Shown: piece by piece, positions 55,435 through 64,000 of the stretch | Numbering within the stretch: the first letter of the stretch is position 1 | Layout: each line of letters opens with the position of its first letter | Assembly (NCBI GenBank): GCA_007280515.1 | Contig: QYPL01000006.1 | Coordinates: 1 to 64,000, forward strand | Origin: Sediminibacterium sp. | Lineage (GTDB): Bacteria; Bacteroidota; Bacteroidia; Chitinophagales; Chitinophagaceae | Reading direction: 5' to 3' | DNA length: 64,000 nucleotides | Position numbers and translations under genes: made by a program | Notes under the pieces: model-generated | Databases searched by the model: none | What the model saw: the letters and a program-made list of their open reading frames with translations, nothing else | Told to the model about the DNA's origin: nothing

Positions 55435-56484
55435 ATGAGTATAAAATTAACTGAACATTCTAAAGGCGGTGGCTGCGGATGTAAAATTTCACCCGCCATA
55501 CTTTCAGAAATATTGGCAGCGCACAATGTAGGCGCTAAAACCAATGTAAAAAATTTATTAGTGGGTAATGATAGTAGAGATGATGCAGCCGTGTATCAGC
55601 TAGATGGAAAAACCGCAATGATTAGTACCACCGATTTTTTTATGCCTATTGTTGACGATGCTTTTTCATTTGGACAAATTGCTGCAGCGAATGCCATTAG
55701 TGATGTATATGCGATGGGAGGCAAACCAATTTTTGCATTAGCTGTATTGGGCTGGCCCTTAGCTACACTGCCTGCATCTGAGGCTGCGAAAGTAATGGAA
55801 GGTGCGCGCAAAACTTGTACGGAAGCAGGTATTGTGATTGCAGGAGGACATAGTATTGATAGTCAGGATCCCATTTTTGGATTAGTGGTCAATGGACTCG
55901 TAGACATAGAAAATTTAAAAAGAAATGATACAGCAAAAGAAGGGGATGTATTAATATTAACTAAACCATTGGGTGTAGGTATTATGGCTACTGCACAAAA
56001 AAGAGCCCTATTAACCGATGAAGATTTACAATTTTTAGTAAAGCAACTTACCACCATTAATAAAGCAGGTGAAGCTTTAGGAAAAATAAAAGAAGTACAT
56101 GCCATGACCGATGTAACAGGTTTTGGCTTACTCGGACATTTAACAGAGATGATGGAGGGAAGTAATTTATCGGCGTCTATTCAGTATAATAAAATTCCCA
56201 TTATTCCAGCTGTAAGAAATTATATAGCTCAAAAAACAATACCAGGAGCCACTGCACGTAATTGGAGCTCCATTAGTGCTGGCGTGGTTTTGGGCCCTTC
56301 TGTAGATGAAGTAGAAGCGAAGTTATTATTACCCGACCCGCAAACCAATGGAGGATTATTAATTGCCTTAGCCTCTTCTGCTTTAAAAGAAGTACAAACT
56401 ATTTTACAAGATTTAGGCATTGAATACACTGCAACTATTGGTGAATGTACGGCTGCGAAAGAAAAAAGAATTTATATCAATTAG
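55435..56484 (+). CDS. selD: Selenide, water dikinase
   Basis: LTEHSKGGGCGCKISPAILSEIL; DDAAVYQLDGKTAMISTTDFFMPIVDDAFSFGQIAAANAISDVYAMGGKPIFALAVLGWP. Confidence 0.97.
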   Translation: MSIKLTEHSKGGGCGCKISPAILSEILAAHNVGAKTNVKNLLVGNDSRDDAAVYQLDGKTAMISTTDFFMPIVDDAFSFGQIAAANAISDVYAMGGKPIFALAVLGWPLATLPASEAAKVMEGARKTCTEAGIVIAGGHSIDSQDPIFGLVVNGLVDIENLKRNDTAKEGDVLILTKPLGVGIMATAQKRALLTDEDLQFLVKQLTTINKAGEALGKIKEVHAMTDVTGFGLLGHLTEMMEGSNLSASIQYNKIPIIPAVRNYIAQKTIPGATARNWSSISAGVVLGPSVDEVEAKLLLPDPQTNGGLLIALASSALKEVQTILQDLGIEYTATIGECTAAKEKRIYIN

Positions 56485-56549
56485 GATATAAAGTTTAGCT
56501 ATTCTAAAGACTAGATAAAATAAAATCTAGTAAAATAATTAAAAGGAAA

Positions 56550-56993
56550 TTATTCAAAAATTAGATGCCCTTTATTTTTGATTTGATCGGGTGTTAGTTC
56601 GGCCACTAACTGCACGCCTTTGATACCTCGCACGGTTTGTAAGATATCATTTACTTTTTCATCTTCAATCCACTCCCCTCTTATCCACCAAATAAAATCC
56701 ATGTGTTTTAATTCGGGTAATAAGTATTCTCCATCGAATTGATTATGGTATACAAAATGGTGAATGGAAGTATTGGGCTCATTACCTTCGTACATTGAAA
56801 AATAATAAGTTCTATTTTTTCTTTTAAGTGCAATTTCATGATCGGGATTAAATCTAAATTCAAAACCCATATACTGATTCAGTAAAATACAGAATTGATA
56901 ATTCTTGATAGGCGCTGTAATGCCTAAAATGCGAGAGCCCTCGAAATCGCTTTCGTTAATGGCGTCTTGGTCTAAAATTATTTTATTACTCAC
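56550..56993 (-). CDS. IPExxxVDY family protein
   Basis: FEGSRILGITAPIKNYQFCILLNQYMGFEFRFNPDHEIALKRKNRTYYFSMYEG; DFIWWIRGEW. Confidence 0.85.
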   Translation of the reverse strand: MSNKIILDQDAINESDFEGSRILGITAPIKNYQFCILLNQYMGFEFRFNPDHEIALKRKNRTYYFSMYEGNEPNTSIHHFVYHNQFDGEYLLPELKHMDFIWWIRGEWIEDEKVNDILQTVRGIKGVQLVAELTPDQIKNKGHLIFE

Positions 56994-57006
56994 AAATAAA
57001 ATTTAT

Positions 57007-58632
57007 TTAAAATTCAATTTCAATTTTTATTTCTTCATTACCTCTTTTATAAGTTAAACTAGTCTTGTCTCCTTTTTTAAATTTTGAAAGTGTGGTCATA
57101 TAATTCATGACGTCTACAATTTTATAGTCGCCCATTTGTAATAATACATCACCCCCTTTTAATCCTATTTTTTCACCCAACTTACCTTGGCTAGCACCTT
57201 CAATTCTAACCCCTGTGCCTGTAAAAGCATAATCGGGCATAACCCCTAAACTCACTGTAAACTTAGTGCTACGGCCCATGGCAGCCTCACGGGTTTTAAG
57301 AAAATCTAACTTCCCTTCAGCATCTGTTGTTTTAATAATAGACTGCACATATCTTATAATTTGGCTCTCTCCTATATAATTAATTTTGTTCCAATCGTCG
57401 GTGGCTTTATGATAATCGCTATGGCTACCTGTAAACATAAATAATACCGGCATATCTTTTCTATAAAAACTAGCATGATCACTTGGACCAGAGCCAGCAC
57501 TATCATAGTGTGTAATTAAAGTAGTAGATACGCTTGCTAAAATATTTGCCCATTTACTAGAAGTTCCAAAACCGCCTACTGTTAATTTTCTGGCTGTATC
57601 ATAACGACCCACCATATCCATATTAATCATATAATTATAATTACCTGCATAGGTAGGATGCTCTAACCAATACTTACTTCCAAATAAACCCAATTCTTCT
57701 CCAGAAAAATGTAAAATTAAATAGTTATTATTTTTAGGCGATTTTTTTTGCAAGGCTTTTGCTAACTCCATTAAAGCGGCGGTACCACTTGCATTGTCAT
57801 CGGCGCCATTTCTAATATTATTATTTATGTCAAGCGCGTTATGGTCTTCGTTATACCCTAGATGATCTAAGTGGGCACCTAAGATAACGGTATTGTCTGC
57901 ATGGTTATCAATAAAGGCAGCTACATTATGTGCAGTTCTTGAAGCTTGCTCAAACTCAATACTAGCTTCAATTTCATAAGTACTTAATTCATCGCTAAAA
58001 TATTTTGAGAACCCTTTTTTAGTAATATACACAACAGCAATAGGCAAGGCCTTAGCTGTATCAAATTTATAATATTGAATATTATCCACTAGGTTACCAC
58101 TATTATATAAAAATAAAGCAGCCCCTCCTTTTTGTTTTGTTTCTTTAGCGGTGGTTAGTAACCATTCGTTGATATCGAAATGCGGATTGCTTGTATTTTC
58201 TTCCAGCACTTCATTCACATCTTTAAACCAAATTTGCTTGGCTTCATTTAAAGAAACAGATGCCATGGATTTTATATTGCTCGTACCGCTATTTGAAATA
58301 GGAAAAAAACTACTGTCTAATAAAAGTGTTTGCTTATTTACTTTAATAAAAGAATTAGCTGTTAATTTTTTTCCTTCGTCAATAGAAAAACTTTGAATGA
58401 AACCATTAGTACCCATGGCTTGTATACCTGCCTTTTGATATTGCGCAGTAATGTAGTCTACTGCTTTTTGTTCTCCTGGGGTCCCTGCTCTGCGACCTTC
58501 TAATGCATCACTCGCTAAAAATGTTATATGATTTTCTAAGTTTTGAATAAGTACTTTATCGGCTCTTTTCAGCTGTTGGGCATTTGAAAAAATAGGAAAT
58601 AGGGCCGCTAAGAACAAGACAATTCTGAACAT
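57007..58632 (-). CDS. Secreted M28 peptidase with C-terminal PDZ domain
   Basis: LASDALEGRRAGTPGEQKAVDYITAQYQKAG; LGAHLDHLGYNED; GADDNASGTAALMELA; HFSGEELGLFGSKYW; PDZ GLKGGDVLLQMGDYKIVDVMNYMTTL; start at internal Met. Confidence 0.93.
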   Translation of the reverse strand: MFRIVLFLAALFPIFSNAQQLKRADKVLIQNLENHITFLASDALEGRRAGTPGEQKAVDYITAQYQKAGIQAMGTNGFIQSFSIDEGKKLTANSFIKVNKQTLLLDSSFFPISNSGTSNIKSMASVSLNEAKQIWFKDVNEVLEENTSNPHFDINEWLLTTAKETKQKGGAALFLYNSGNLVDNIQYYKFDTAKALPIAVVYITKKGFSKYFSDELSTYEIEASIEFEQASRTAHNVAAFIDNHADNTVILGAHLDHLGYNEDHNALDINNNIRNGADDNASGTAALMELAKALQKKSPKNNNYLILHFSGEELGLFGSKYWLEHPTYAGNYNYMINMDMVGRYDTARKLTVGGFGTSSKWANILASVSTTLITHYDSAGSGPSDHASFYRKDMPVLFMFTGSHSDYHKATDDWNKINYIGESQIIRYVQSIIKTTDAEGKLDFLKTREAAMGRSTKFTVSLGVMPDYAFTGTGVRIEGASQGKLGEKIGLKGGDVLLQMGDYKIVDVMNYMTTLSKFKKGDKTSLTYKRGNEEIKIEIEF

Positions 58633-58768
58633 AAATAACTGTTTGAGACCCAAAGTTAAATAAAGCAAGTAGCAAAACACTCGGAACCCTGAAATTTGAT
58701 ATGATTTTTATCAGCTCCACCAAGGGGCTCAATTTCTAATTTCGTAAGTCTTAGCCAATCATAAAACC

Positions 58769-58776
58769 TAGCTTTG
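58769..58776 (+). promoter_or_regulatory. Candidate -7 element TAGCTTTG just upstream of feoB
   Basis: tagctttg cgaccac ATG (58784); matches TAnnTTTG. Confidence 0.5.
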
Positions 58777-58783
58777 CGACCAC

Positions 58784-60949
58784 ATGAATGCCGGCATACA
58801 TATTGCTTTAGTAGGAAACCCCAATAGCGGAAAAAGTTCTCTTTTTAACGCACTTACGGGTATGCACCAAAAAGTGGGCAATTTCCCAGGCGTAACGGTA
58901 GATAAAAAAACAGGTCAGATGCAGTTGGCAGGCCAGCCTACCACCCTCATTGATTTACCAGGTACTTATAGTTTTTACCCCAAGCGTGAGGATGAGTGGG
59001 TAGCCTATAAAGTACTCATGGGTGTAGATGAGGAAGTAAAAACAGATTTAATATTACTTATTGCAGATGCCAGTAATTTAAAAAGAAATTTACTTTTTTG
59101 TAGTCAAATTATTGATTTAAAAATTCCTGTAGTCTTGGCACTTACCATGAATGACCTAGCGGCTAAAAAAGGAATTAAAATAGACATTGCAGGATTGCAA
59201 GAAGATTTAGGTATTCCCGTAGTAGCCATTGACGCTAGAAAAAATAAAGGACTTAATGAATTAAAAACAGCTTTGACAAATATCATTCAAACCACGCGTT
59301 CAAAAAATCAGCGAAGCTTTATTGATAATAAAAAATTGGCACCGGCGGCTATTGACGCTTTTAAAAAATTATATCCAACGCATAGCGATTATGCAGCGCT
59401 GCATTATTTAATGCACCATGAAGCATTTCCATTAGAAAATGAAATGCAAGAGCAAATAGAGCAAATAGAAATTGACAACGATTTTAATCATACTAAAACG
59501 CAGGCACAAGAAATATTAGAACGGTATAGTCATATAAGAGCAATCATGAAAACAAGGGTAATAGAACCCGACCCGAGTGCGAAGAAAAAAAGAGCTGAAA
59601 AATTAGATTCTATTTTTTTACACCGAGTAGGTGGTTACGCTATTTTACTTTCAGTTTTATTTGTTTTATTTCAATCGGTTTTTTGGATGGCAAAATTTCC
59701 CATGGATGGCATTGAATGGATATTTACCCATTTAACAACTTATTTAAACACAGTGCTACCCGATGTTTGGTGGGAGGACTTACTCGTAAATGGGCTTGTT
59801 GCTGGTATTGGAGGCATAGTCGTATTTGTTCCACAAATCATGATTTTATTTGGGCTTATTACTTTATTAGAGGACACTGGTTATATGGCGCGCATTAGTT
59901 TTTTAAGTGATAAACTTATGCGTAAAGTAGGATTGAACGGAAAAAGTGTAATGCCCATGATTAGTGGCTTTGCTTGTGCAGTACCTGCCATTATGAGTGC
60001 CAGAAATATTGAAAATAAAAAAGAGCGTTTACTCACCATAATGGTAACTCCCTTCATGAGTTGCAGTGCAAGACTGCCGGTATACACTATTTTAATTTCG
60101 CTAGTAATAGATAATAAAATATATTTTGGTTTTTTAAGTTTACAAGGACTAGTAATGATGGCTTTATATTTAATGGGTATTATAATGGCCCTTTTAGCCA
60201 GTATGGTATTAAAATGGTTTATTAAAATAAAAGAGAAAAGTTATTTTATTTTAGAGTTACCTGTTTATCGAGCCCCTCGTTGGAAAAACATAGGCACTAC
60301 CATGATACAAAAAGCGGGTATTTTTGTAAGAGATGCAGGTAAGGTAATTATAGTTATAAGTATACTACTATGGTTTTTGAGTAGTTATGGTCCAAGCGCT
60401 TCCATGCAAAAATTAAATGAAAATTATGCAGCGCAAAAATTAGTACTAGCGAATAATAATTCGTTAGCTGCAAATAATGAAGCCCTTCCATCTAATACTG
60501 AAAATACTAAGACGCTTAAACAAATAGAGAAGCAATATAAAAGTCAAAAACTAGAAAATTCTTATGCAGGTATATTAGGTAAAAAATTAGAACCCATGAT
60601 TGCACCCATGGGCTTTGATTGGAAAATAGGCATTGCCCTTGTTACTTCATTTGCAGCAAGAGAAGTATTTGTGGGTACGATGGCTACTTTATATAGTGTG
60701 GAGGAATCGGACAATAGTTCTCTCAGAGAAAAATTAAAAGCAGCGGTAAGGCCCGATGGCAAACCTGTGTATAGTTTAGCGGCTGCCTTATCACTCATGG
60801 TATTTTATGTATTAGCCATGCAGTGTATGAGTACGCTGGCTATAGTTAAAAGAGAAACACAGAGCTGGAAATGGCCCACCATACAATTTTTTATGATGAC
60901 AGGTATGGCTTATTTAATGAGTTGGGCGGTATATGTAATTGCGAAATAA
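58784..60949 (+). CDS. feoB: Ferrous iron transport protein B
   Basis: IALVGNPNSGKSSLFNALTGMHQKVGNFPGVTVDKKTG; IDLPGTYSFYPKREDEWVAY; Gate motifs GLNGKSVMPMISGFACAVPAIMSARNIENKKERLLTIMVTPFMSCSARLPVY. Confidence 0.98.
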   Translation: MNAGIHIALVGNPNSGKSSLFNALTGMHQKVGNFPGVTVDKKTGQMQLAGQPTTLIDLPGTYSFYPKREDEWVAYKVLMGVDEEVKTDLILLIADASNLKRNLLFCSQIIDLKIPVVLALTMNDLAAKKGIKIDIAGLQEDLGIPVVAIDARKNKGLNELKTALTNIIQTTRSKNQRSFIDNKKLAPAAIDAFKKLYPTHSDYAALHYLMHHEAFPLENEMQEQIEQIEIDNDFNHTKTQAQEILERYSHIRAIMKTRVIEPDPSAKKKRAEKLDSIFLHRVGGYAILLSVLFVLFQSVFWMAKFPMDGIEWIFTHLTTYLNTVLPDVWWEDLLVNGLVAGIGGIVVFVPQIMILFGLITLLEDTGYMARISFLSDKLMRKVGLNGKSVMPMISGFACAVPAIMSARNIENKKERLLTIMVTPFMSCSARLPVYTILISLVIDNKIYFGFLSLQGLVMMALYLMGIIMALLASMVLKWFIKIKEKSYFILELPVYRAPRWKNIGTTMIQKAGIFVRDAGKVIIVISILLWFLSSYGPSASMQKLNENYAAQKLVLANNNSLAANNEALPSNTENTKTLKQIEKQYKSQKLENSYAGILGKKLEPMIAPMGFDWKIGIALVTSFAAREVFVGTMATLYSVEESDNSSLREKLKAAVRPDGKPVYSLAAALSLMVFYVLAMQCMSTLAIVKRETQSWKWPTIQFFMMTGMAYLMSWAVYVIAK

Positions 60950-60960
60950 TTAAGCGAGTC

Positions 60961-61002
60961 TTTTCACTTATCTATTTTTACTTATCTACTTTCACTTATC
61001 TG
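60961..61002. repeat. 14-bp tandem repeat, 3 copies
   Basis: ttttcacttatcta / tttttacttatcta / ctttcacttatctg. Confidence 0.85.
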
Positions 61003-61754
61003 CTTTTGACTTCTTCAAAAGCTTCATCATAGTCGGCGCGAATAGTGCCCATCATTCTATCCCAAACAAGAAAGTATAAACCATAATTACCTTTAAAATA
61101 TTTATGGTGTTGATTATGGTTGACAGAAGTGTTCACCCATTTGCCTATTATACTTTTACTAAAACCTTTAGGGTATAATTCCCAGCCTAAGTGGCCATAT
61201 ATATTATACATAATAGAAAGTATAAAGAAAATGACAATATGTGTTGTATGCACAGGAATGGTAAATAAAAAAACCACGAAAATACCCACTTCCACAATAG
61301 ATTCTAAAGGATGAAAGGCATAAGCTGCCCAGGGCGACGGGTTGGTAGACTTATGATGTACCAAATGCATACTATTAAATAAACTTTTATGATGCATGAT
61401 ACGATGCGTCCAATAAAAATAGGTATCGTGCATGATAAACATAAGAGGAAAGGCTAAAAAATAATAGACCCAGCCATAATCACTAATATTATTATATAAA
61501 GTGGTATGTGGTTTCACTGCAGGGTTAGCAATAAACAAAAGAGGTATTAATGCAAAAATTAAAATGGTAATAGTGCTGTAAAATATTTCACGTAGGTAGT
61601 CGGTATTCTTAGGAAAAAGGGATTGTATTTTATGCTGTATAATTTTATTTTTTAGTACTACATAAAATAAAAAGAAAACAGCGCCTGCAAGTAAATAATA
61701 CCTACTGGCCACTCTTTCTAAAAAGAAAAAATATTTATCGAAATTAAAACTCAT
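60996..61754 (-). CDS. Sterol desaturase / fatty acid hydroxylase family protein
   Basis: MHDTYFYWTHRIMHHKSLFNSMHLVHHKSTNPSPWAAYAFHPLESIVE; NHNQHHKYFKGNYGLYFLVWDRMMGT (His-box motifs). Confidence 0.95.
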   Translation of the reverse strand: MSFNFDKYFFFLERVASRYYLLAGAVFFLFYVVLKNKIIQHKIQSLFPKNTDYLREIFYSTITILIFALIPLLFIANPAVKPHTTLYNNISDYGWVYYFLAFPLMFIMHDTYFYWTHRIMHHKSLFNSMHLVHHKSTNPSPWAAYAFHPLESIVEVGIFVVFLFTIPVHTTHIVIFFILSIMYNIYGHLGWELYPKGFSKSIIGKWVNTSVNHNQHHKYFKGNYGLYFLVWDRMMGTIRADYDEAFEEVKSR

Positions 61755-61791
61755 ATATAAATGTAAAATTAAATCAAAAAGATTTATAAAA

Positions 61792-61833
61792 AAAATGTTC
61801 GAGGTAAAATGTTCGAACTAAAATGTTCGAACT
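61792..61833. repeat. 14-bp tandem repeat, 3 copies
   Basis: aaaatgttcgaggt / aaaatgttcgaact / aaaatgttcgaact. Confidence 0.9.
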
Positions 61834-61846
61834 AAAATAAATAGCA

Positions 61847-62542
61847 TTACTTAATTGGGCTTTTGTTACTCACTACTTCTAGCTTAAGCGTTTGAATATC
61901 TTCTTTAATACGATCTATTTCTAATAATAAAGTGCCGTTATACACTCCTCGAATACGCCTTTTTTGATCCACTAAAATAAAATTTTCAGTGTGTAAAAAT
62001 TCATTGCCTGTTTGATAATAGCCCACCGAATCCCCGGCAAAATATTGTTGCTTAGCCAAAGCGTAAATTTCATTTTTACTGCCAGTAAGTAAATGCCATT
62101 TTTTTGAATCAACTTTATTTAAAATGGCGTACTTTTTTAGAACGGCTATAGAATCTAATTCAGGTGTAACAGAATGCGAAAGCAAGAGAATCGTCGAGTC
62201 ATTCTTAAATGCTTCTTGTAGAAAAGACATATTGGTTGTCATTTTAGGACAAATGCCTCTACACTTGGTATAAAAAAAATTAGCCACATATATTTTCCCC
62301 TCTACATCTGCTTCAGTAATATCCGCTCCCTCTTGATCTTTGAAAGAAAAAGCAGGAATGCTATGAATTTTTGCATACCCAGTATCCTCTTTACTTATCC
62401 ACTCCGGCGTCCAATCGGGAACATTAAAAAAAGGTAGCGCCACGATACTGTCTGTTTTTAAATTTGAAAGGGTATTCGAGGAATTATTGCATGCCATCAA
62501 AATAAATAAGCTACATAAAAAACAAGCACTCCATTTTAACAT
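61847..62542 (-). CDS. SCO family (Sco1/SenC) lipoprotein
   Basis: Lipobox FILMACNN; FSFKDQEGADITEADVEGKIYVANFFYTKCRGICPKMTTNMSFLQEAF; HTENFILVDQKRRIRGVYNG. Confidence 0.95.
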   Translation of the reverse strand: MLKWSACFLCSLFILMACNNSSNTLSNLKTDSIVALPFFNVPDWTPEWISKEDTGYAKIHSIPAFSFKDQEGADITEADVEGKIYVANFFYTKCRGICPKMTTNMSFLQEAFKNDSTILLLSHSVTPELDSIAVLKKYAILNKVDSKKWHLLTGSKNEIYALAKQQYFAGDSVGYYQTGNEFLHTENFILVDQKRRIRGVYNGTLLLEIDRIKEDIQTLKLEVVSNKSPIK

Positions 62543-62548
62543 CTTAGT

Positions 62549-63241
62549 TTATTTAAATTTATAATCGAGTGAATCCTGTGGCGTCATACATAATTTTAAT
62601 CCAATCAGGCCATATCTTCTGCCTTGCTTCACCACATAATTAGCGCGTATAACTCCATTTTCCCACCACATTTTTTGACTTCCATTTTCATAGCCCATAG
62701 TATAGTGAAATGCTTTATAGGCTTGGCCATTGGAATACCATTCGTTGGAAGCACCATCATGCTCTCCCTTTGTAAAATAAAATTCAAATTTAGGCTTGCC
62801 GTCTTCCCAAAAACCAAGATGCTTACCCAGTTTTTTACCTGCCTGAAAAAATCTAGACTCGGCCAGTTGCTTATTTATATACCATTTTTTAAAAAAGCCC
62901 TGCTCTATTCCATTCAAAAAATGACCCTTCATAGCAGTATCTCCACTAGAATAAGTATTAAAAATTGTACCGCTAAATTTTTTATTGTGAAAAAACAGCG
63001 TGTCCTGATGCATTTGCAAAAAAGAATCCTTACTATTGACGACTGCGTTAGGAATTGCATTAGGAATTGCATTATTTATTGCATTATTTATTGCTAGCTT
63101 ATCATTTATAAATATACTATCATTTATAGCTGCGCTATCAATTCTAATTGCTTTTTTTGATTGTATAGTTTGATCAAAACTATTACATGCTTGAAAAAAA
63201 AGACAAGCAATAATACAATGAATATAAAATGTGTATTTCAT
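62549..63241 (-). CDS. YwqK-like MORN-variant repeat lipoprotein
   Basis: Lipobox CLFFQACNS; GTIFNTYSSGDTAMKGHFLNGIEQGFFKKWYINKQLAESRFFQAGKKLGKHLGFWEDGKPKFEFYFTKGEHDG. Confidence 0.88.
   Translation of the reverse strand: MKYTFYIHCIIACLFFQACNSFDQTIQSKKAIRIDSAAINDSIFINDKLAINNAINNAIPNAIPNAVVNSKDSFLQMHQDTLFFHNKKFSGTIFNTYSSGDTAMKGHFLNGIEQGFFKKWYINKQLAESRFFQAGKKLGKHLGFWEDGKPKFEFYFTKGEHDGASNEWYSNGQAYKAFHYTMGYENGSQKMWWENGVIRANYVVKQGRRYGLIGLKLCMTPQDSLDYKFK
63047..63094. repeat. In-frame 12-bp tandem repeat (4 copies) inside the YwqK-like gene
   Basis: gttaggaattgc / attaggaattgc / attatttattgc / attatttattgc; encodes (A-I-N/P-N)n. Confidence 0.9.
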
Positions 63242-64000
63242 TTATTGTGAAACAGTACCTGGCGTTCCATAATAACCCGATCCATTGATATAAGGATCGT
63301 TAGAAGTGATATGGTAATGATAAATTCCATTCGGATAATCGGTAGTTGCTGAAGTATGTCCATGGTAGGGATCTAATTTTGAATTATCAATAGCTACCCC
63401 ATTTTCTTCAGGACCATATACAGCAAACCCATCTAATAAAAAACCTAACAAAGAGGACTTAGTCACTTTCACTGTTGTTAAATAAAGTGGCTCCACATGA
63501 TAGTGATACTGGCCTGTAGGTGCTGGATGTCCCCAATACCTATCAAAAGAAACCATTTCGCCGGCTAAGGGTTGATTAGGTCCTGCATATTGATTAAAAA
63601 AAGGAACCCCATTTAATGAAACACCTATAGCGCCTAATGGAGTGGGTAAATGCGTGCTAGCCATCTTAGGATCTATGGGTATTTTAAATACATATACTTT
63701 TTCTGAAATTGAATTTGGATTTTTTGCAAAATTGTACCCGCCAAAAGTGGTTCCAGAAAAATTATCATATAATGCATTTGTAGTAGCGTAGTAGGAACTC
63801 TTATGATCGGGTAATCCATTAGATTTGATAGTAACAAATGTACCATCAGAGGTAATACTACTTGCCCCATAAACTTTTTTATAAATATCAGGAACAATAG
63901 TACTTGAAGTTGTTGGATTACTAGTAGATGGACTGCTAGCATTATAACTTGTAGTAGTGCTTGAACTTTTAGAACAAGCTAATACTAATAAAGAAAAACT
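63242..64000 (-). CDS. YHYH-domain lipoprotein, 5' end truncated by the window edge
   Basis: Open frame continues through ORF-track start 63664 to 64000: SFSLLVLACSKSSSTTTS...YNFAKNPNSISEKVYVFKIPIDPKMASTHLPTPLGAIGVSLNGVPFFNQYAG...GQYHYHVEP. Confidence 0.92.
   Translation of the reverse strand, partial: SFSLLVLACSKSSSTTTSYNASSPSTSNPTTSSTIVPDIYKKVYGASSITSDGTFVTIKSNGLPDHKSSYYATTNALYDNFSGTTFGGYNFAKNPNSISEKVYVFKIPIDPKMASTHLPTPLGAIGVSLNGVPFFNQYAGPNQPLAGEMVSFDRYWGHPAPTGQYHYHVEPLYLTTVKVTKSSLLGFLLDGFAVYGPEENGVAIDNSKLDPYHGHTSATTDYPNGIYHYHITSNDPYINGSGYYGTPGTVSQ

Noticed and set aside
55470-55480. SelD as a selenoprotein
   Set aside because: The catalytic position is encoded as Cys (TGC/TGT), with no in-frame TGA.
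60961-61833. CRISPR-like array
   Set aside because: Repeats are 14 bp, directly tandem, without spacers and without cas genes.
62624-63097. 157-aa plus-strand ORF opposite the YwqK-like gene
   Set aside because: Antisense shadow; its Cys/Ile repeats (RNCIRNCIIYCIIYC) come from the in-frame 12-bp repeat of the real gene.
62549-63241. YwqK-like protein as part of a toxin-antitoxin system
   Set aside because: The common database name mentions antitoxin, but this is a MORN-variant lipoprotein and no toxin partner is adjacent.
63242-63942. Frameshifted YHYH pseudogene
   Set aside because: Manual translation shows one continuous frame to the window edge, so no frameshift is needed.

Overview
AT-rich Bacteroidota window, probably Chitinophagaceae-like judging by gene families and synteny (GldC, IPExxxVDY, DUF6089, coaX-OMP-lptC order, BamA-OmpH-OmpH-MurI block). 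It is densely coded, with about 71 CDSs supported by recognisable families. Most of it is core genome: HU, bTHX, MeaB, CoaX, LptC, TatC, RpiB, Psd/CdsA, DusB, TadA, SOD, rpmH/rnpA/yidD, MurI, OmpH x2, BamA, UppS, NadK, LpxH, FtsH, RsfS, BirA, SelD, FeoB. The most notable accessory region is about 22.5-33.2 kb. It looks like an oxidative (3-keto-sugar type) carbohydrate module: a GMC flavoprotein with a C-x5-C-x3-C motif, a Tat-signal gluconate-dehydrogenase-subunit-3 partner, a lipoprotein cytochrome c, a DUF1080 protein, two Gfo/Idh/MocA oxidoreductases and three xylose-isomerase-like TIM barrels. These are split into apparently exported (Tat/Sec) and cytoplasmic sets. Other points of interest: a bacterial deoxyhypusine-synthase homologue with the catalytic-Lys context retained; bTHX with a histone-H1-like tail; a terminator between rpmH and rnpA; two related intergenic palindromic elements; several short intergenic tandem repeats; and a YHYH lipoprotein that the ORF track splits artificially. 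No tRNA, rRNA, CRISPR array, phage or transposase gene was recognised. All family calls are from reading the sequence; no database search was run.
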